Notes under the pieces: generated by a model
The model's input: the letters and a program-made list of their open reading frames with translations, nothing else
Told to the model about the DNA's origin: nothing
Databases searched by the model: none
Translations under genes and position numbers: made by a program
Shown: positions 52,790 through 60,809 of the stretch, piece by piece
Layout: each line of letters begins with the position of its first letter
Numbering within the stretch: the first letter of the stretch is position 1
Assembly (NCBI RefSeq): GCF_902859695.1
Contig: NZ_CADIJL010000008.1
Coordinates: 124,001-188,000, forward strand
Reading direction: 5' to 3'
From: Achromobacter ruhlandii
GTDB lineage: Bacteria > Pseudomonadota > Gammaproteobacteria > Burkholderiales > Burkholderiaceae_B
Length of the DNA: 64,000 bases

Positions 52790-55279
52790 ATGCGACCTCT
52801 CACACTGACCCTGAAGGGCTTCCGCGGCATCCGCGATGGCCTGGGCCTCGATGCCCTGACGCTCGACTTCGAGAAACTGGCGGGTGACGCTCAACTGGTG
52901 GCGCTCGTTGGCGCCAATGGGCGCGGCAAGAGCACCATCATGGAAAACATGACGCCGTTCCTGACCATGCCATCGAGAGCAACTGTTGCCGGACCGGGCG
53001 GTTTCTCCTACTACGACCATGTCTTTCTGCCGGAAAACACCAAAGACTTGATTTGGGTTCACGAGGGGCGCCGCTACAGGTCGCAAATCGTCATCCGTCT
53101 CAACGGTCGACGCAGAACGGAAGCCTTTCTCCATATCGTCGACGAGCGCGGCTTTTGGCAGCCCGTGCGACTCAACGACGGCACTGTGTCTGACGGCAAG
53201 GTCGACACGTACAGCCGCTGCGTGGAGTCGATCTGCGGTAGTCCTGAGACGTTCTTCACATCCGTGTTCTCGGCCCAAGGCAAGCGGCCGTTGAGCGCTT
53301 ACCGCAATGCCGAGATCAAGACCTTGCTTGCTGATCTGCTGGGACAGGACGAAATCCGTGCGCTGGGTCAGAAAGCATCGGAGACCGCTCGCCTGCTCAA
53401 GAGCGGTCTCATGCTGATTCGGCAGGAACTGGCTGGACTGGACCTTGACGGTGAACGACTGCGCGGCGAGCGCCTGCGACTCGACGGTGCGGCCGAGCTC
53501 GTCACGCGCTGCGAAACGACGCGCCAAGAGGCGCAGCGTGCAGTCGAAGTGGCCCACGCCTCGCATGCCTGCTTGTCGGTAGAGCGTGAGCAGTCGCGAG
53601 GCATCGAGGTACGGCGTTCGCAGTTGCTGGCTGAGCGCAAATCCTTGGTCGATGCAGACGTCCAGACTCAACGGACGCTACAGGTACAGGATCGCGGTGA
53701 ATGCGAGCGCCTCGAACGACTTGATCAGCGCATTGCCAATCGGCTGCAGCGGGAGCGCTCCAGGCGGCAGGCCTTGGTGCAGTCACGACAGCGGAACCTC
53801 GATACGCTCGCCGACACGCGTGCCGTGCAATGGGCGACGGTTCGCCTGCCGCTGGCCGAGCGCGTGCTGTCTCATCGCCTCGCGCTGACGCGCGCCTGCC
53901 GCGATCAGACCAACGCACTGATGCAATGCCAAGCTGCTGAGCGGCTGGCCGAACAGAAATTGGCTGACATCGAGCGCGATGCGGGCAAGGCCGCGCTGAA
54001 GGCAGAAGAACTCGCCCACCGGTTCGGGTTGGCGGGCGAAGTACCTTGCGCCGGCACTGACCTGCAGGGCCAGTGCAAGCTGCTAGGCGATGCACACGAA
54101 GCGCAAGCACTCGGTCCGAGTGCAAAAGCCGAGATTGCTCGGCTGGCTCGCCAGAAGTTGGCCGCGCAAGGCGAGCTTGCCATTGCGCGGCAACAGCGCA
54201 AGGTGTTGGCAGGTGCCTCGCAGGCACTGGCTTGGGCGGAACACCGGGAAGCGATTGCGCGAGACCGGGGGGCCAAGCTGAGCGCTCTGGCCGCAAAAGC
54301 CCAGATGTGCGCCCAAGCGCGAACGGTGTTGGCGGATATCGATCAGGAACTGGCCGCGATGGGCCCAGGCGACGCAGAGTGCAAGGGCGTCGAGGTGGCT
54401 GAAGAACAAGCCGAGCGCCGCCAGATCGCTACGTCGCGGCGGATGATCGCAAAACAGTTGGAACAGCATGCACAGCAGTCGAGTACCGCACTGGCGCGCC
54501 TGGCCAGCACGCTTGCCGCGCTGCCCCCTCCTTACGATGAGCAAGGGCTGGCCGCGTCTGCCCAGGCCTTAGCGTTGGCACGCGCCGCACTGGCGACAGC
54601 GGAACAGTCGCATCTGGCAGCGGTGCGCGACGCCCAGTCTCTTGATGCGCTGTCGAGACAGGTGGCGGCGCTGGCTGAACGCAGAAGCCTGATCGACGCG
54701 CGGCGGGAGCAGGTCGAGAATGAACTGGGCAATTGGAACCTCTTCGCCCGCTGCATGAGCAACGACGGCCTGATCGCGCTGGCTATCGACGATGCCGGCC
54801 CGGCGCTGTCGGCCTTGGCCAACGATCTGCTGCTCGCTTGCTACGGACCACGATTCACAGTGTCGATCCACACCCTGCTTGAGACCGGCAAGGGGGAACA
54901 GAAAGAAGGCTTCGACATCGTCGTGCACGACGGTGAAACAGGGGAAAGCAAGAGCGTTACGTGGATGAGCGGTGGGGAGAAGAACATCGTGGAGTCCTGT
55001 CTGACCCGTGCGATTGCGCTCTACCTCGCACAACACTCGGGGCGGCAATACACGACATTGTTCTCCGATGAAGCCGACGGGGCGCTTGACCCCGAGCGCA
55101 AGCGCATGTTCATGGCGATGAAGCGTGAGGTGCTGCGCCTGGGCGGTTATGAGCAGGAATACTTCATCTCGCAGACCCCGGAACTAACGGCGATGGCAGA
55201 TGTAATGATCGATTTGGACCGTCTGTGTTGGCAGGCTTCTGACCAGGCCAATGAAGTTGCTGCGCTGGCCGAAGCATGA
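52790..55279 (+). CDS. SbcC-like ATPase, second, intact copy
   Basis: 829 aa. Walker A: LVGANGRGKSTIMENMTPFL; coiled-coil arms about 180-420 and 470-650; hook CAGTDLQGQC; signature TWMSGGEKNIVESCLTRAIA; Walker B LFSDEADGALDPERKRMFMA; D loop and C-terminus FISQTPELTAMADVMIDLDR. It is similar to the first copy along its whole length but clearly diverged, so it came from a related element, not from a recent duplication. SbcC/Rad50 proteins clamp DNA and gate the SbcD nuclease. With the first copy broken, this one probably serves the SbcD-like protein at 48,896. Confidence 0.88.
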   Translation: MRPLTLTLKGFRGIRDGLGLDALTLDFEKLAGDAQLVALVGANGRGKSTIMENMTPFLTMPSRATVAGPGGFSYYDHVFLPENTKDLIWVHEGRRYRSQIVIRLNGRRRTEAFLHIVDERGFWQPVRLNDGTVSDGKVDTYSRCVESICGSPETFFTSVFSAQGKRPLSAYRNAEIKTLLADLLGQDEIRALGQKASETARLLKSGLMLIRQELAGLDLDGERLRGERLRLDGAAELVTRCETTRQEAQRAVEVAHASHACLSVEREQSRGIEVRRSQLLAERKSLVDADVQTQRTLQVQDRGECERLERLDQRIANRLQRERSRRQALVQSRQRNLDTLADTRAVQWATVRLPLAERVLSHRLALTRACRDQTNALMQCQAAERLAEQKLADIERDAGKAALKAEELAHRFGLAGEVPCAGTDLQGQCKLLGDAHEAQALGPSAKAEIARLARQKLAAQGELAIARQQRKVLAGASQALAWAEHREAIARDRGAKLSALAAKAQMCAQARTVLADIDQELAAMGPGDAECKGVEVAEEQAERRQIATSRRMIAKQLEQHAQQSSTALARLASTLAALPPPYDEQGLAASAQALALARAALATAEQSHLAAVRDAQSLDALSRQVAALAERRSLIDARREQVENELGNWNLFARCMSNDGLIALAIDDAGPALSALANDLLLACYGPRFTVSIHTLLETGKGEQKEGFDIVVHDGETGESKSVTWMSGGEKNIVESCLTRAIALYLAQHSGRQYTTLFSDEADGALDPERKRMFMAMKREVLRLGGYEQEYFISQTPELTAMADVMIDLDRLCWQASDQANEVAALAEA

Positions 55280-55341
55280 GCCACCATCGTGGCGCAGATG
55301 TCCGCTGCCGAGGAAGCTGGCGGCGGGCATCCAGCTACCCA

Positions 55342-56409
55342 CTACAAAGCGGCAAGAAACGCCAGTAGTTGATCGTCTGGTCGGTAGCGGCCAGACTTTC
55401 CGACATGCGGCGCTGTCTTCTCCAGGACTTGCTCCTTTAATGTCATGTCGGCCTCCAGGTAGATCTGCGTCGTCTCGACCGACTCGTGCCCCAGCCACAG
55501 CGCAATGACGGAACGATCGACACCGGCCAGGAGCAGATCCATGGCTGTCGTGTGGCGCAGCACGTGGGGCGTCACGCGCTTGCCCAGCAACGAAGGGCAG
55601 GCCGTACTCGCGGTCGCGACATGTTTGGCCAGAAGGTACTGGACACCGTCTGCGCTGAGCCGGGTGCCCCTCGCACTCGGAAACAACACCTTACACTCGG
55701 GAGGCAAGTCGATTCGCATCCATGTCTGCAGGACGTGGCGGGTCTGCTTCGCCAACGGCGTGCACCGCTCCTTGCGCCCCTTTCCGACGACATGAACGTG
55801 AGCGCCGGTGTCGAATCTGACATCCTCGCGACACAGGCCGGTCAGTTCGGAGAGCAGCAACCCCGTTTGTACCGCCAGCAGCAGGAGCGCATGATCGCGC
55901 CGACCGCCCCACGAGCTCAAGTCGGGTGCGGCGAGCAGCGCTTCGACCTCCTGGCGCGTCAGATGGCACACCTGATTGCGTGGGCCACGCTTGCTGGGGA
56001 TCGCGAGGATGCGCTGGATCTGGGCGGAATGCGCCGGTGCTTCGAACGCGGCGTAGTGGAAGAATGAACGGATGGCGCTCAGGCGCAGATTCCGACTGCG
56101 CGTCGAAACACCACGCTCGCGCTCCAGGTCACCGAGAAAGTCGGTGATCACCACTGCGTCGAGTTGCTCGAAGGCCAGTTTGCAGGGTGACGTGCCAAAG
56201 TGCTTGTGCATGTACTTGAGCAGCAGGCGGAAGGTGTCTCGATAGGAGGCGATCGTGTGTGGACTGGGCCGCTGTTGCTGCATAAGCCGGCGCGTGAAGA
56301 ACCCCTCGAGTATCAGCGGGAGTTCTTCGTGTCCCAGACGCCGGACCTGACCGCCATGGCGGATGCGGTGATTGATATGGATCTTCAGGGCCGCTTGTAG
56401 GATTGCCAT
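55342..56409 (-). CDS. Tyrosine recombinase with altered catalytic Arg
   Basis: 355 aa. N-terminal SAM-like domain: SPHTIASYRDTFRLLLKYM. Catalytic domain: VQTGLLLSELTGLCREDV, TPHVLRHTTAMDLLLAGVD, IALWLGHESVETTQIYLEAD (Tyr nucleophile). The usual TGLR is TGLL, so the first catalytic Arg is Leu; one base change (CGx to CTx) explains it. The first 38 residues lie antisense over the tail of the first sbcC, so the true start may be further in. It probably moved the 3.8-kb insert and may now be weak or inactive. Confidence 0.82.
   Translation of the reverse strand: MAILQAALKIHINHRIRHGGQVRRLGHEELPLILEGFFTRRLMQQQRPSPHTIASYRDTFRLLLKYMHKHFGTSPCKLAFEQLDAVVITDFLGDLERERGVSTRSRNLRLSAIRSFFHYAAFEAPAHSAQIQRILAIPSKRGPRNQVCHLTRQEVEALLAAPDLSSWGGRRDHALLLLAVQTGLLLSELTGLCREDVRFDTGAHVHVVGKGRKERCTPLAKQTRHVLQTWMRIDLPPECKVLFPSARGTRLSADGVQYLLAKHVATASTACPSLLGKRVTPHVLRHTTAMDLLLAGVDRSVIALWLGHESVETTQIYLEADMTLKEQVLEKTAPHVGKSGRYRPDDQLLAFLAAL
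56308..56400 (+). pseudogene. 3' end of the interrupted sbcC-like gene
   Basis: EYQREFFVSQTPDLTAMADA, then VIDMDLQGRL and a TAG. This matches the C-terminus of the intact copy (EYFISQTPELTAMADVMIDL). It has no start and is separated from its 5' part by 3.8 kb. The next plus-strand gene starts 43 bp later, as expected for the original order. Confidence 0.85.
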
Positions 56410-56443
56410 GGCTTGTCCGGCGCCCCGCCGCTAAAATGTCTGC

Positions 56444-56680
56444 ATGTCGAAAATCCCCGAACCCACACCCGCGTTGAACAGGCTGCGCGCAGCGGCCGGC
56501 TTGATCCCCCTCATTGAGGATGGCCTTCGCCAGTCGAAAATCACCGTCGAGAAGGCTTCTTTGATGTCGGAGTTTTGCAGCTGGGCGGCCCAGCAAGCAA
56601 CGGAAGGCGGCCCGGAGGCCTTACGCCTTGGCGATGACATCAAAGCGGGCTTGGAACGGCTTAAAACGCTGCTGGCATAG
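56444..56680 (+). CDS. Small helical protein, 78 aa
   Basis: Mostly helix: TPALNRLRAAAGLIPLIEDG, ITVEKASLMSEFCSWAAQQA, and a Leu-rich end (IKAGLERLKTLLA). It has no membrane or metal motif. It follows the sbcC tail, so in the uninterrupted element it was the next gene of the nuclease cassette. Family unknown. Confidence 0.6.
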   Translation: MSKIPEPTPALNRLRAAAGLIPLIEDGLRQSKITVEKASLMSEFCSWAAQQATEGGPEALRLGDDIKAGLERLKTLLA

Positions 56681-56747
56681 CGGTGGCCGGGCATGTTCGG
56701 CCACCGCCACTATCGTGTGGTCCCGTTGTGAGAGCTGGATTGCCGAC

Positions 56748-57071
56748 TCACGGCTCGGGCTCCTGCAAATCAAAAACCGGTAGACCGTCGATCACGGCCG
56801 CTTCGCTATCGAACTTCAGCCAGGCAATACCGGCTTGCTCCGCGACTTCGAAGATTGTGGCTAGATCGGCTTCCGTCGGCATCCGGTAACGGGGGGAGCC
56901 GACATAGATAATGCCGCCGCAGTCGGTCGGGTAGGCGTTGACCGACAAGTCGTCATCGGCCAGTTTCAGGCGGGTGCTTGAACTCAGATGCGAGATCGAT
57001 AACGAGGCCAGAGGTTCAGCCTGCGCTTGCAGGGTTGCCACAGCGGGTGCTTCCATGCGCTTCTCCTCCAT
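56748..57071 (-). CDS. Hypothetical ICE protein, 107 aa (DUF5983-like?)
   Basis: Contains SLSISHLSSSTRLKLADDDL, TDCGGIIYVGSP and AEQAGIAWLKFDSEAAVIDG. The layout (short N-terminal strand, GG-IYVG, then DLATIFEVAEQAGIAWLKFD) resembles DUF5983-type element proteins, though I cannot verify it. Its start overlaps the end of the zinc-ribbon gene upstream by 56 bp. Confidence 0.6.
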   Translation of the reverse strand: MEEKRMEAPAVATLQAQAEPLASLSISHLSSSTRLKLADDDLSVNAYPTDCGGIIYVGSPRYRMPTEADLATIFEVAEQAGIAWLKFDSEAAVIDGLPVFDLQEPEP

Positions 57072-57231
57072 TTTGATGAGCCGTCGACTTGGTCTTGGGG
57101 CGCGTGCCAGTCTGACGACTGAAGTTCATGCCGCAGTTGCGACACCGGAACCAGCGCAGGCGGCCCAGCGTACCCAAGGGCACGCCGTCGCCCGCGCAAG
57201 CTGGACAATGAGGCGGGATTCTCGTCGCCAT
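57016..57231 (-). CDS. Small zinc-ribbon protein
   Basis: 71 aa from ATG 57231 with AGGA before it. One zinc ribbon: CPACAGDGVPLG and RWFRCRNCGMNFSRQTGTR, with four Cys in two CxxC pairs, then a polar tail. Such ribbons act in transcription or transposition accessory proteins. It overlaps the next gene (56748-57071), so the two are co-translated or one start is further in. Confidence 0.6.
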   Translation of the reverse strand: MATRIPPHCPACAGDGVPLGTLGRLRWFRCRNCGMNFSRQTGTRPKTKSTAHQNGGEAHGSTRCGNPASAG

Positions 57232-57329
57232 GATGATTTCCTCATGTGACAGCAAAGGCAGCCCGACCCAATGAGGTGGGCATGCCTTTGAGCATCGGAC
57301 GCGACGCGGTTGGCCGGCGGCGCATGGCG

Positions 57330-57353
57330 TTACACCAGCCCACGTTCGGCAAA
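57330..57353 (-). pseudogene. radC: Displaced last codons of radC
   Basis: FAERGLV and a TAA, the usual ending of RadC proteins, directly outside the left end of the RIT element. Joining it to the radC body at 60.83 kb across the shared repeat gives [12 protein letters not shown]. Confidence 0.7.
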
Positions 57354-57354
57354 C
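57341..57354 (+). repeat. Left att-like direct repeat of the RIT element
   Basis: CACGTTCGGCAAAC; the right copy at 60821-60834 differs at one base (CACATTCGGCAAAC). Both lie in radC-derived sequence. Confidence 0.8.
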
Positions 57355-57386
57355 TATGTGGAGCACAACATAGTTTGCTGAATGTG
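57343..57386. repeat. Hairpin sequence at the left RIT end
   Basis: TTCGGCAAACTATGT and ACATAGTTTGCTGAA form inverted arms around an eight-base loop. The inner arm is the RIT terminal repeat. It may be the synaptic site for the recombinases. Confidence 0.7.
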
Positions 57387-57467
57387 GACTTCTTTGATAT
57401 GTGGAGTCGCACCGCGCCCTCCCAGGAGAACGGGGGCTACCAAAGCTGTTGACTCCACATCTCCGGC

Positions 57468-58499
57468 TCACATCCGCCGCAACCAACCGAGCAAGTCACG
57501 GCCGTCGAATTGGAACCGACCGCCACGCGGTGGCGCCAGCGCATCTGGGAACACCTGCGCAATGGCCTGGCGCTTGAGATCGATATCGGCCCGGGCATAG
57601 CGCATCGTCGTATTCAAGCTGGCGTGCCCCAGCCACTGGCTGATGGTAGCGAAGTCCACCCCTGACTTCAGCAGCGCAATGGCTGTGCTATGGCGCAGTG
57701 AATGCGGGTGGATGCTCTTGTCTCGTATGCTCGGCGTCCGCTGCGCCGCAGCGGCGACGTACCGGCGCAACAGGTAGCGCACGCCAAAGCGCGTCAGCGG
57801 CCCACCGCGGGCATTGGTGAAGAGCAGCGCATCCGCGGGATCCCCGTCGGGCGCCGGTGCTTCAGCGATGAAGGCGCGCAGCAGCTTGGCCGTTGCTGGC
57901 CAGATCGGACACAGTCGCACCTTGTTGCCCTTACCGTGAAGGCACACCTGGGGCGGCGCATCCAAGCGCACATCGCGCCGCCTCACGTCCAACGCCTCCT
58001 GCACGCGCGCGCCGGTGTTAAACATCAGGGCGAACAGGGCATAGTCGCGCCGGCCCAGTGCGGTGTCACGGTCGATGCTCTGCAGCATCGCCTCGATCTC
58101 GGCGCGCTCCAGATAGTCGATCGGCACCTCGCGCGCGCCACGCTTGTACGGCAGGCCGATCACCTGCTGCAGCGAACCCAGATACTCCGGCCGGCGCGTC
58201 GCTAGGAAGCGTGCAAAGACATGGATGGCACCGAGGCGGGCGTTACGGGTGGCGATCCCGTTGCCACGGTCCGTCTCGAGGAAGTTCAGGAAGTTGATCA
58301 CCCGCTCGGCGGTCAGATCGGACACCTCCAGTCGCTCGATCGGTCGCTTGGCGTTAGCTGAGGCGAACTGCAGCAACAGCAGCAAGGCGTCCCGGTAGCT
58401 GCGCACCGTGTTTGGGCTCAAGCCACGCTGCGCTGGCAGGAACTCCTCGAAGAAGCGTACCAGTTCGCGCCCGAGATCGGTTGGGGTGAACGGCTTCAT
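57468..58499 (-). CDS. RIT tyrosine recombinase, third gene (RitC type)
   Basis: 343 aa from ATG 58499; longer upstream starts are in shadow sequence. Catalytic set complete: FNTGARVQEALDVRRRDVRL (Arg I), HPHSLRHSTAIALLKSGVD (HxxR), SQWLGHASLNTTMRYARAD (GH and Tyr). N-terminal arm/core: SPNTVRSYRDALLLLLQFA. It cuts and rejoins DNA through the Tyr. Its ATG overlaps the TGA of the second recombinase (ATGA). Confidence 0.9.
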   Translation of the reverse strand: MKPFTPTDLGRELVRFFEEFLPAQRGLSPNTVRSYRDALLLLLQFASANAKRPIERLEVSDLTAERVINFLNFLETDRGNGIATRNARLGAIHVFARFLATRRPEYLGSLQQVIGLPYKRGAREVPIDYLERAEIEAMLQSIDRDTALGRRDYALFALMFNTGARVQEALDVRRRDVRLDAPPQVCLHGKGNKVRLCPIWPATAKLLRAFIAEAPAPDGDPADALLFTNARGGPLTRFGVRYLLRRYVAAAAQRTPSIRDKSIHPHSLRHSTAIALLKSGVDFATISQWLGHASLNTTMRYARADIDLKRQAIAQVFPDALAPPRGGRFQFDGRDLLGWLRRM

Positions 58500-59467
58500 G
58501 AGGCACCTCCTTCGATCACCCCCGCGCAGGAGCGCGCGAACCGATCCGATGCCTGCGACATGACCGCCGGCATCCAACGCAGGTAGTACGCGGTCGAGAC
58601 GATTGACACATGGCCCATGTAGAGTGCGAGCTTGGGCAGGCAGGACTGGACATCGGCGTTGGCCTTGTACCAGCGCAGCAGCGCCGACACCGCGAAGCTG
58701 TGCCGAAAGTCCTGCACACGTGGACACCGGCCGGCGCTGTCGTGAATGCCAGCGCAACGCAGCAGGCGTTTGAAGCTGCTGTAAAAGCCCTCGCCAGTGT
58801 AGGCACGCGATCCCCGGGTGCATAACAGCGGCGCCTCTCGGTGCTCATCGAAATGGGCCTGTTGCCGCACCGCAAGGTAACACCGCAGCTCAGCATGCGC
58901 GCTGACCGACAGGGGAACCCAGCGTGACTTGTGAAACTTCGACTCCCGGATCCGCAGAATTCCGGCGTCGGCATTCACATCGCCCAGCGTCAGACGGACG
59001 AGTTCACCGCGCCGTAGTCCGGCGGTGTACAGCAGCACGACCGCCAGGCGCATGGCCTGCGCCCGCACGGGGGATCGACTCCCAGAGGGCAGTTGCGATA
59101 CGTAGGTGAGCAATTTCGCCACCTGCCCGGGCTCGATGATGGTCGGCAGCGCATGCGGCTTCTGGCGCGCGAGCGAGTCCCGATCCGGCAGGAAGCAGCC
59201 GAGATCGCTGCGTCGGCGATAGCGGTAGAACTTGTAGACGGTGTGCTCACGTACGACGCGCGTACTCGAGCTGAGGTGGTGGAACTGCGCGCGCCAGCAG
59301 TCGAAGAGGGCCGGATCGAGATCAGTGGCGCCAGCGCGTATGAGGAAGCTGCGCAGCTCGCGCAGGATCAGTTCCTCCTTACGGTAGGCGCGGCCGATGG
59401 CGTGGCGGCTGTTCAGATAGGCCGCGACGGCGGCGTCCCAGGTGTCCAGGCAATGGGTTTCATGCAT
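58496..59467 (-). CDS. RIT tyrosine recombinase, second gene (RitB type)
   Basis: 323 aa from ATG 59467. Arg I is in LYTAGLRRGELVRLTLGDV; box II has RVQDFRHSFAVSALLRWYKA (Gln for the usual His); then LYMGHVSIVSTAYYLRW with GH and Tyr. The N-terminus has RKEELILRELRSFLIRAGA. The middle protein of the trio is usually the most divergent, which fits. It overlaps the first gene by eight bases. Confidence 0.88.
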   Translation of the reverse strand: MHETHCLDTWDAAVAAYLNSRHAIGRAYRKEELILRELRSFLIRAGATDLDPALFDCWRAQFHHLSSSTRVVREHTVYKFYRYRRRSDLGCFLPDRDSLARQKPHALPTIIEPGQVAKLLTYVSQLPSGSRSPVRAQAMRLAVVLLYTAGLRRGELVRLTLGDVNADAGILRIRESKFHKSRWVPLSVSAHAELRCYLAVRQQAHFDEHREAPLLCTRGSRAYTGEGFYSSFKRLLRCAGIHDSAGRCPRVQDFRHSFAVSALLRWYKANADVQSCLPKLALYMGHVSIVSTAYYLRWMPAVMSQASDRFARSCAGVIEGGAS

Positions 59468-60692
59468 GGCCGTCTCCCTGACCGAGATCTGCCTCGGGCA
59501 CTTCGAGGGCGACGCCGCGCAGCATCTCAGTGTCCAGCCGCAAGTAGGTGCAGGTGCTCTCCAGGCTATGGTGGCCGAGGAGGTCACCGATGGCCTTGAC
59601 GCCCACGCCCCGCGTGAGTAACCGCATCGCGAACGTGTGTCGCAGGCGGTAGACGTTGTGGTCCGGCAGTTCCAGATTGGACTGCCGAACGCGCTTCTTG
59701 AAGATGTCGCCGATCGCATAATGTTCCAGTGGGCCGCTCGGGCAGCGTGCGCGCAGGAACAACTCGGGGTAATCCGTGCCTTGTGCACGGCGCTCGTGCG
59801 CCAGATAGTCGCGCAAGAGCCGCATGGTCTGGGGCGCCAGCGGCAGCAGCAGGTCCGACCGGGTCTTGCATTGGACGACATGCAGCACGGCGGCCTCCCA
59901 GTTGATCGAGTCTACGCGCAGCGCCACGACTTCGGACGGCCGCAGGCCGTAGTGGGCCATCAGGTGCAGGATGCACTGATCGCGCCGCCCCGCCTTGCTA
60001 TGAAGGTCGATTGATCGAATCAGCGCCTGGACCATCGACCAATCGAGCGCCCGTGGAGGCAACTCGCCACGGTAGGTTCGGGGCGTCTCAATCGCATCGA
60101 GCACGCGTCCGATCGCGCCGTGGTCGTGACAGTAGCGCAGGAAGCTCCTCAGGTACGCGACTACATGCTGCAGCGAGTGGCGAGTCACCTCGCGGCTGCG
60201 CAGGGCAACGTATCGTTCGATGTCCTCGAGCTTGAGCGCGTCTAACTCCTGCCCAGCCCCGAGGCCACGCGCCAGGAAATCGGCGACGGTCATCGCATGG
60301 TGCTGGCAAGACGACAGGGACAGGCCGCGCAGTTCCCGCAGGTGCCGCTCGTAAGCGATACACAGGTGGGTGTGGCGGCCTTTGTCCTCGTCCTTGATCA
60401 GCCGACCGTGCGCAAGCAGGAATCGGCCATAGGTACGTTCGGTGGCATGAAACCGATGGAAGCGGCTCGGCACCCCTCGGCCGACAGCCACGAACGCACT
60501 GTGCACGTCTTCCACGCGGCAAGTCGGGCCTGCAAGTCGAGGCAAGACCTGCTCCAGCCGCAGCAAGTGCAGATGAGTGACGAACGGCGTGTAGCGCTCG
60601 CAGCCGAGCCACAGCGCAAACTCCTTCAACTCCGGCGCGAACGCTGATCGCGCCAACAGCGTGCGTGTATTGCTGGGAAAATTGATAGCCAT
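59460..60692 (-). CDS. RIT tyrosine recombinase, first gene (RitA type)
   Basis: 410 aa from ATG 60692, with GGAG seven bases upstream. Arg I is in HYGLRPSEVVALRVDSINW; box II NVYRLRHTFAMRLLTRGVGV (Tyr for His before LRH); LLGHHSLESTCTYLRLDTEM with GH and Tyr. It has an extra N-terminal part of about 100 residues (SAFAPELKEFALWLGCERY). First of the trio to be transcribed; the promoter probably lies between 60,693 and 60,820. Confidence 0.88.
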   Translation of the reverse strand: MAINFPSNTRTLLARSAFAPELKEFALWLGCERYTPFVTHLHLLRLEQVLPRLAGPTCRVEDVHSAFVAVGRGVPSRFHRFHATERTYGRFLLAHGRLIKDEDKGRHTHLCIAYERHLRELRGLSLSSCQHHAMTVADFLARGLGAGQELDALKLEDIERYVALRSREVTRHSLQHVVAYLRSFLRYCHDHGAIGRVLDAIETPRTYRGELPPRALDWSMVQALIRSIDLHSKAGRRDQCILHLMAHYGLRPSEVVALRVDSINWEAAVLHVVQCKTRSDLLLPLAPQTMRLLRDYLAHERRAQGTDYPELFLRARCPSGPLEHYAIGDIFKKRVRQSNLELPDHNVYRLRHTFAMRLLTRGVGVKAIGDLLGHHSLESTCTYLRLDTEMLRGVALEVPEADLGQGDGHA

Positions 60693-60809
60693 GGTGTCTC
60701 TCCTCATGCAGTGGATGGACACCGTACGGTACGTGCGACGCGGAGTTATGTGCAGTTCGCCGACGCCAGCGCGGCGGCAGGAGCCGCGTGGACTCCCGCA
60801 CTGCACATA

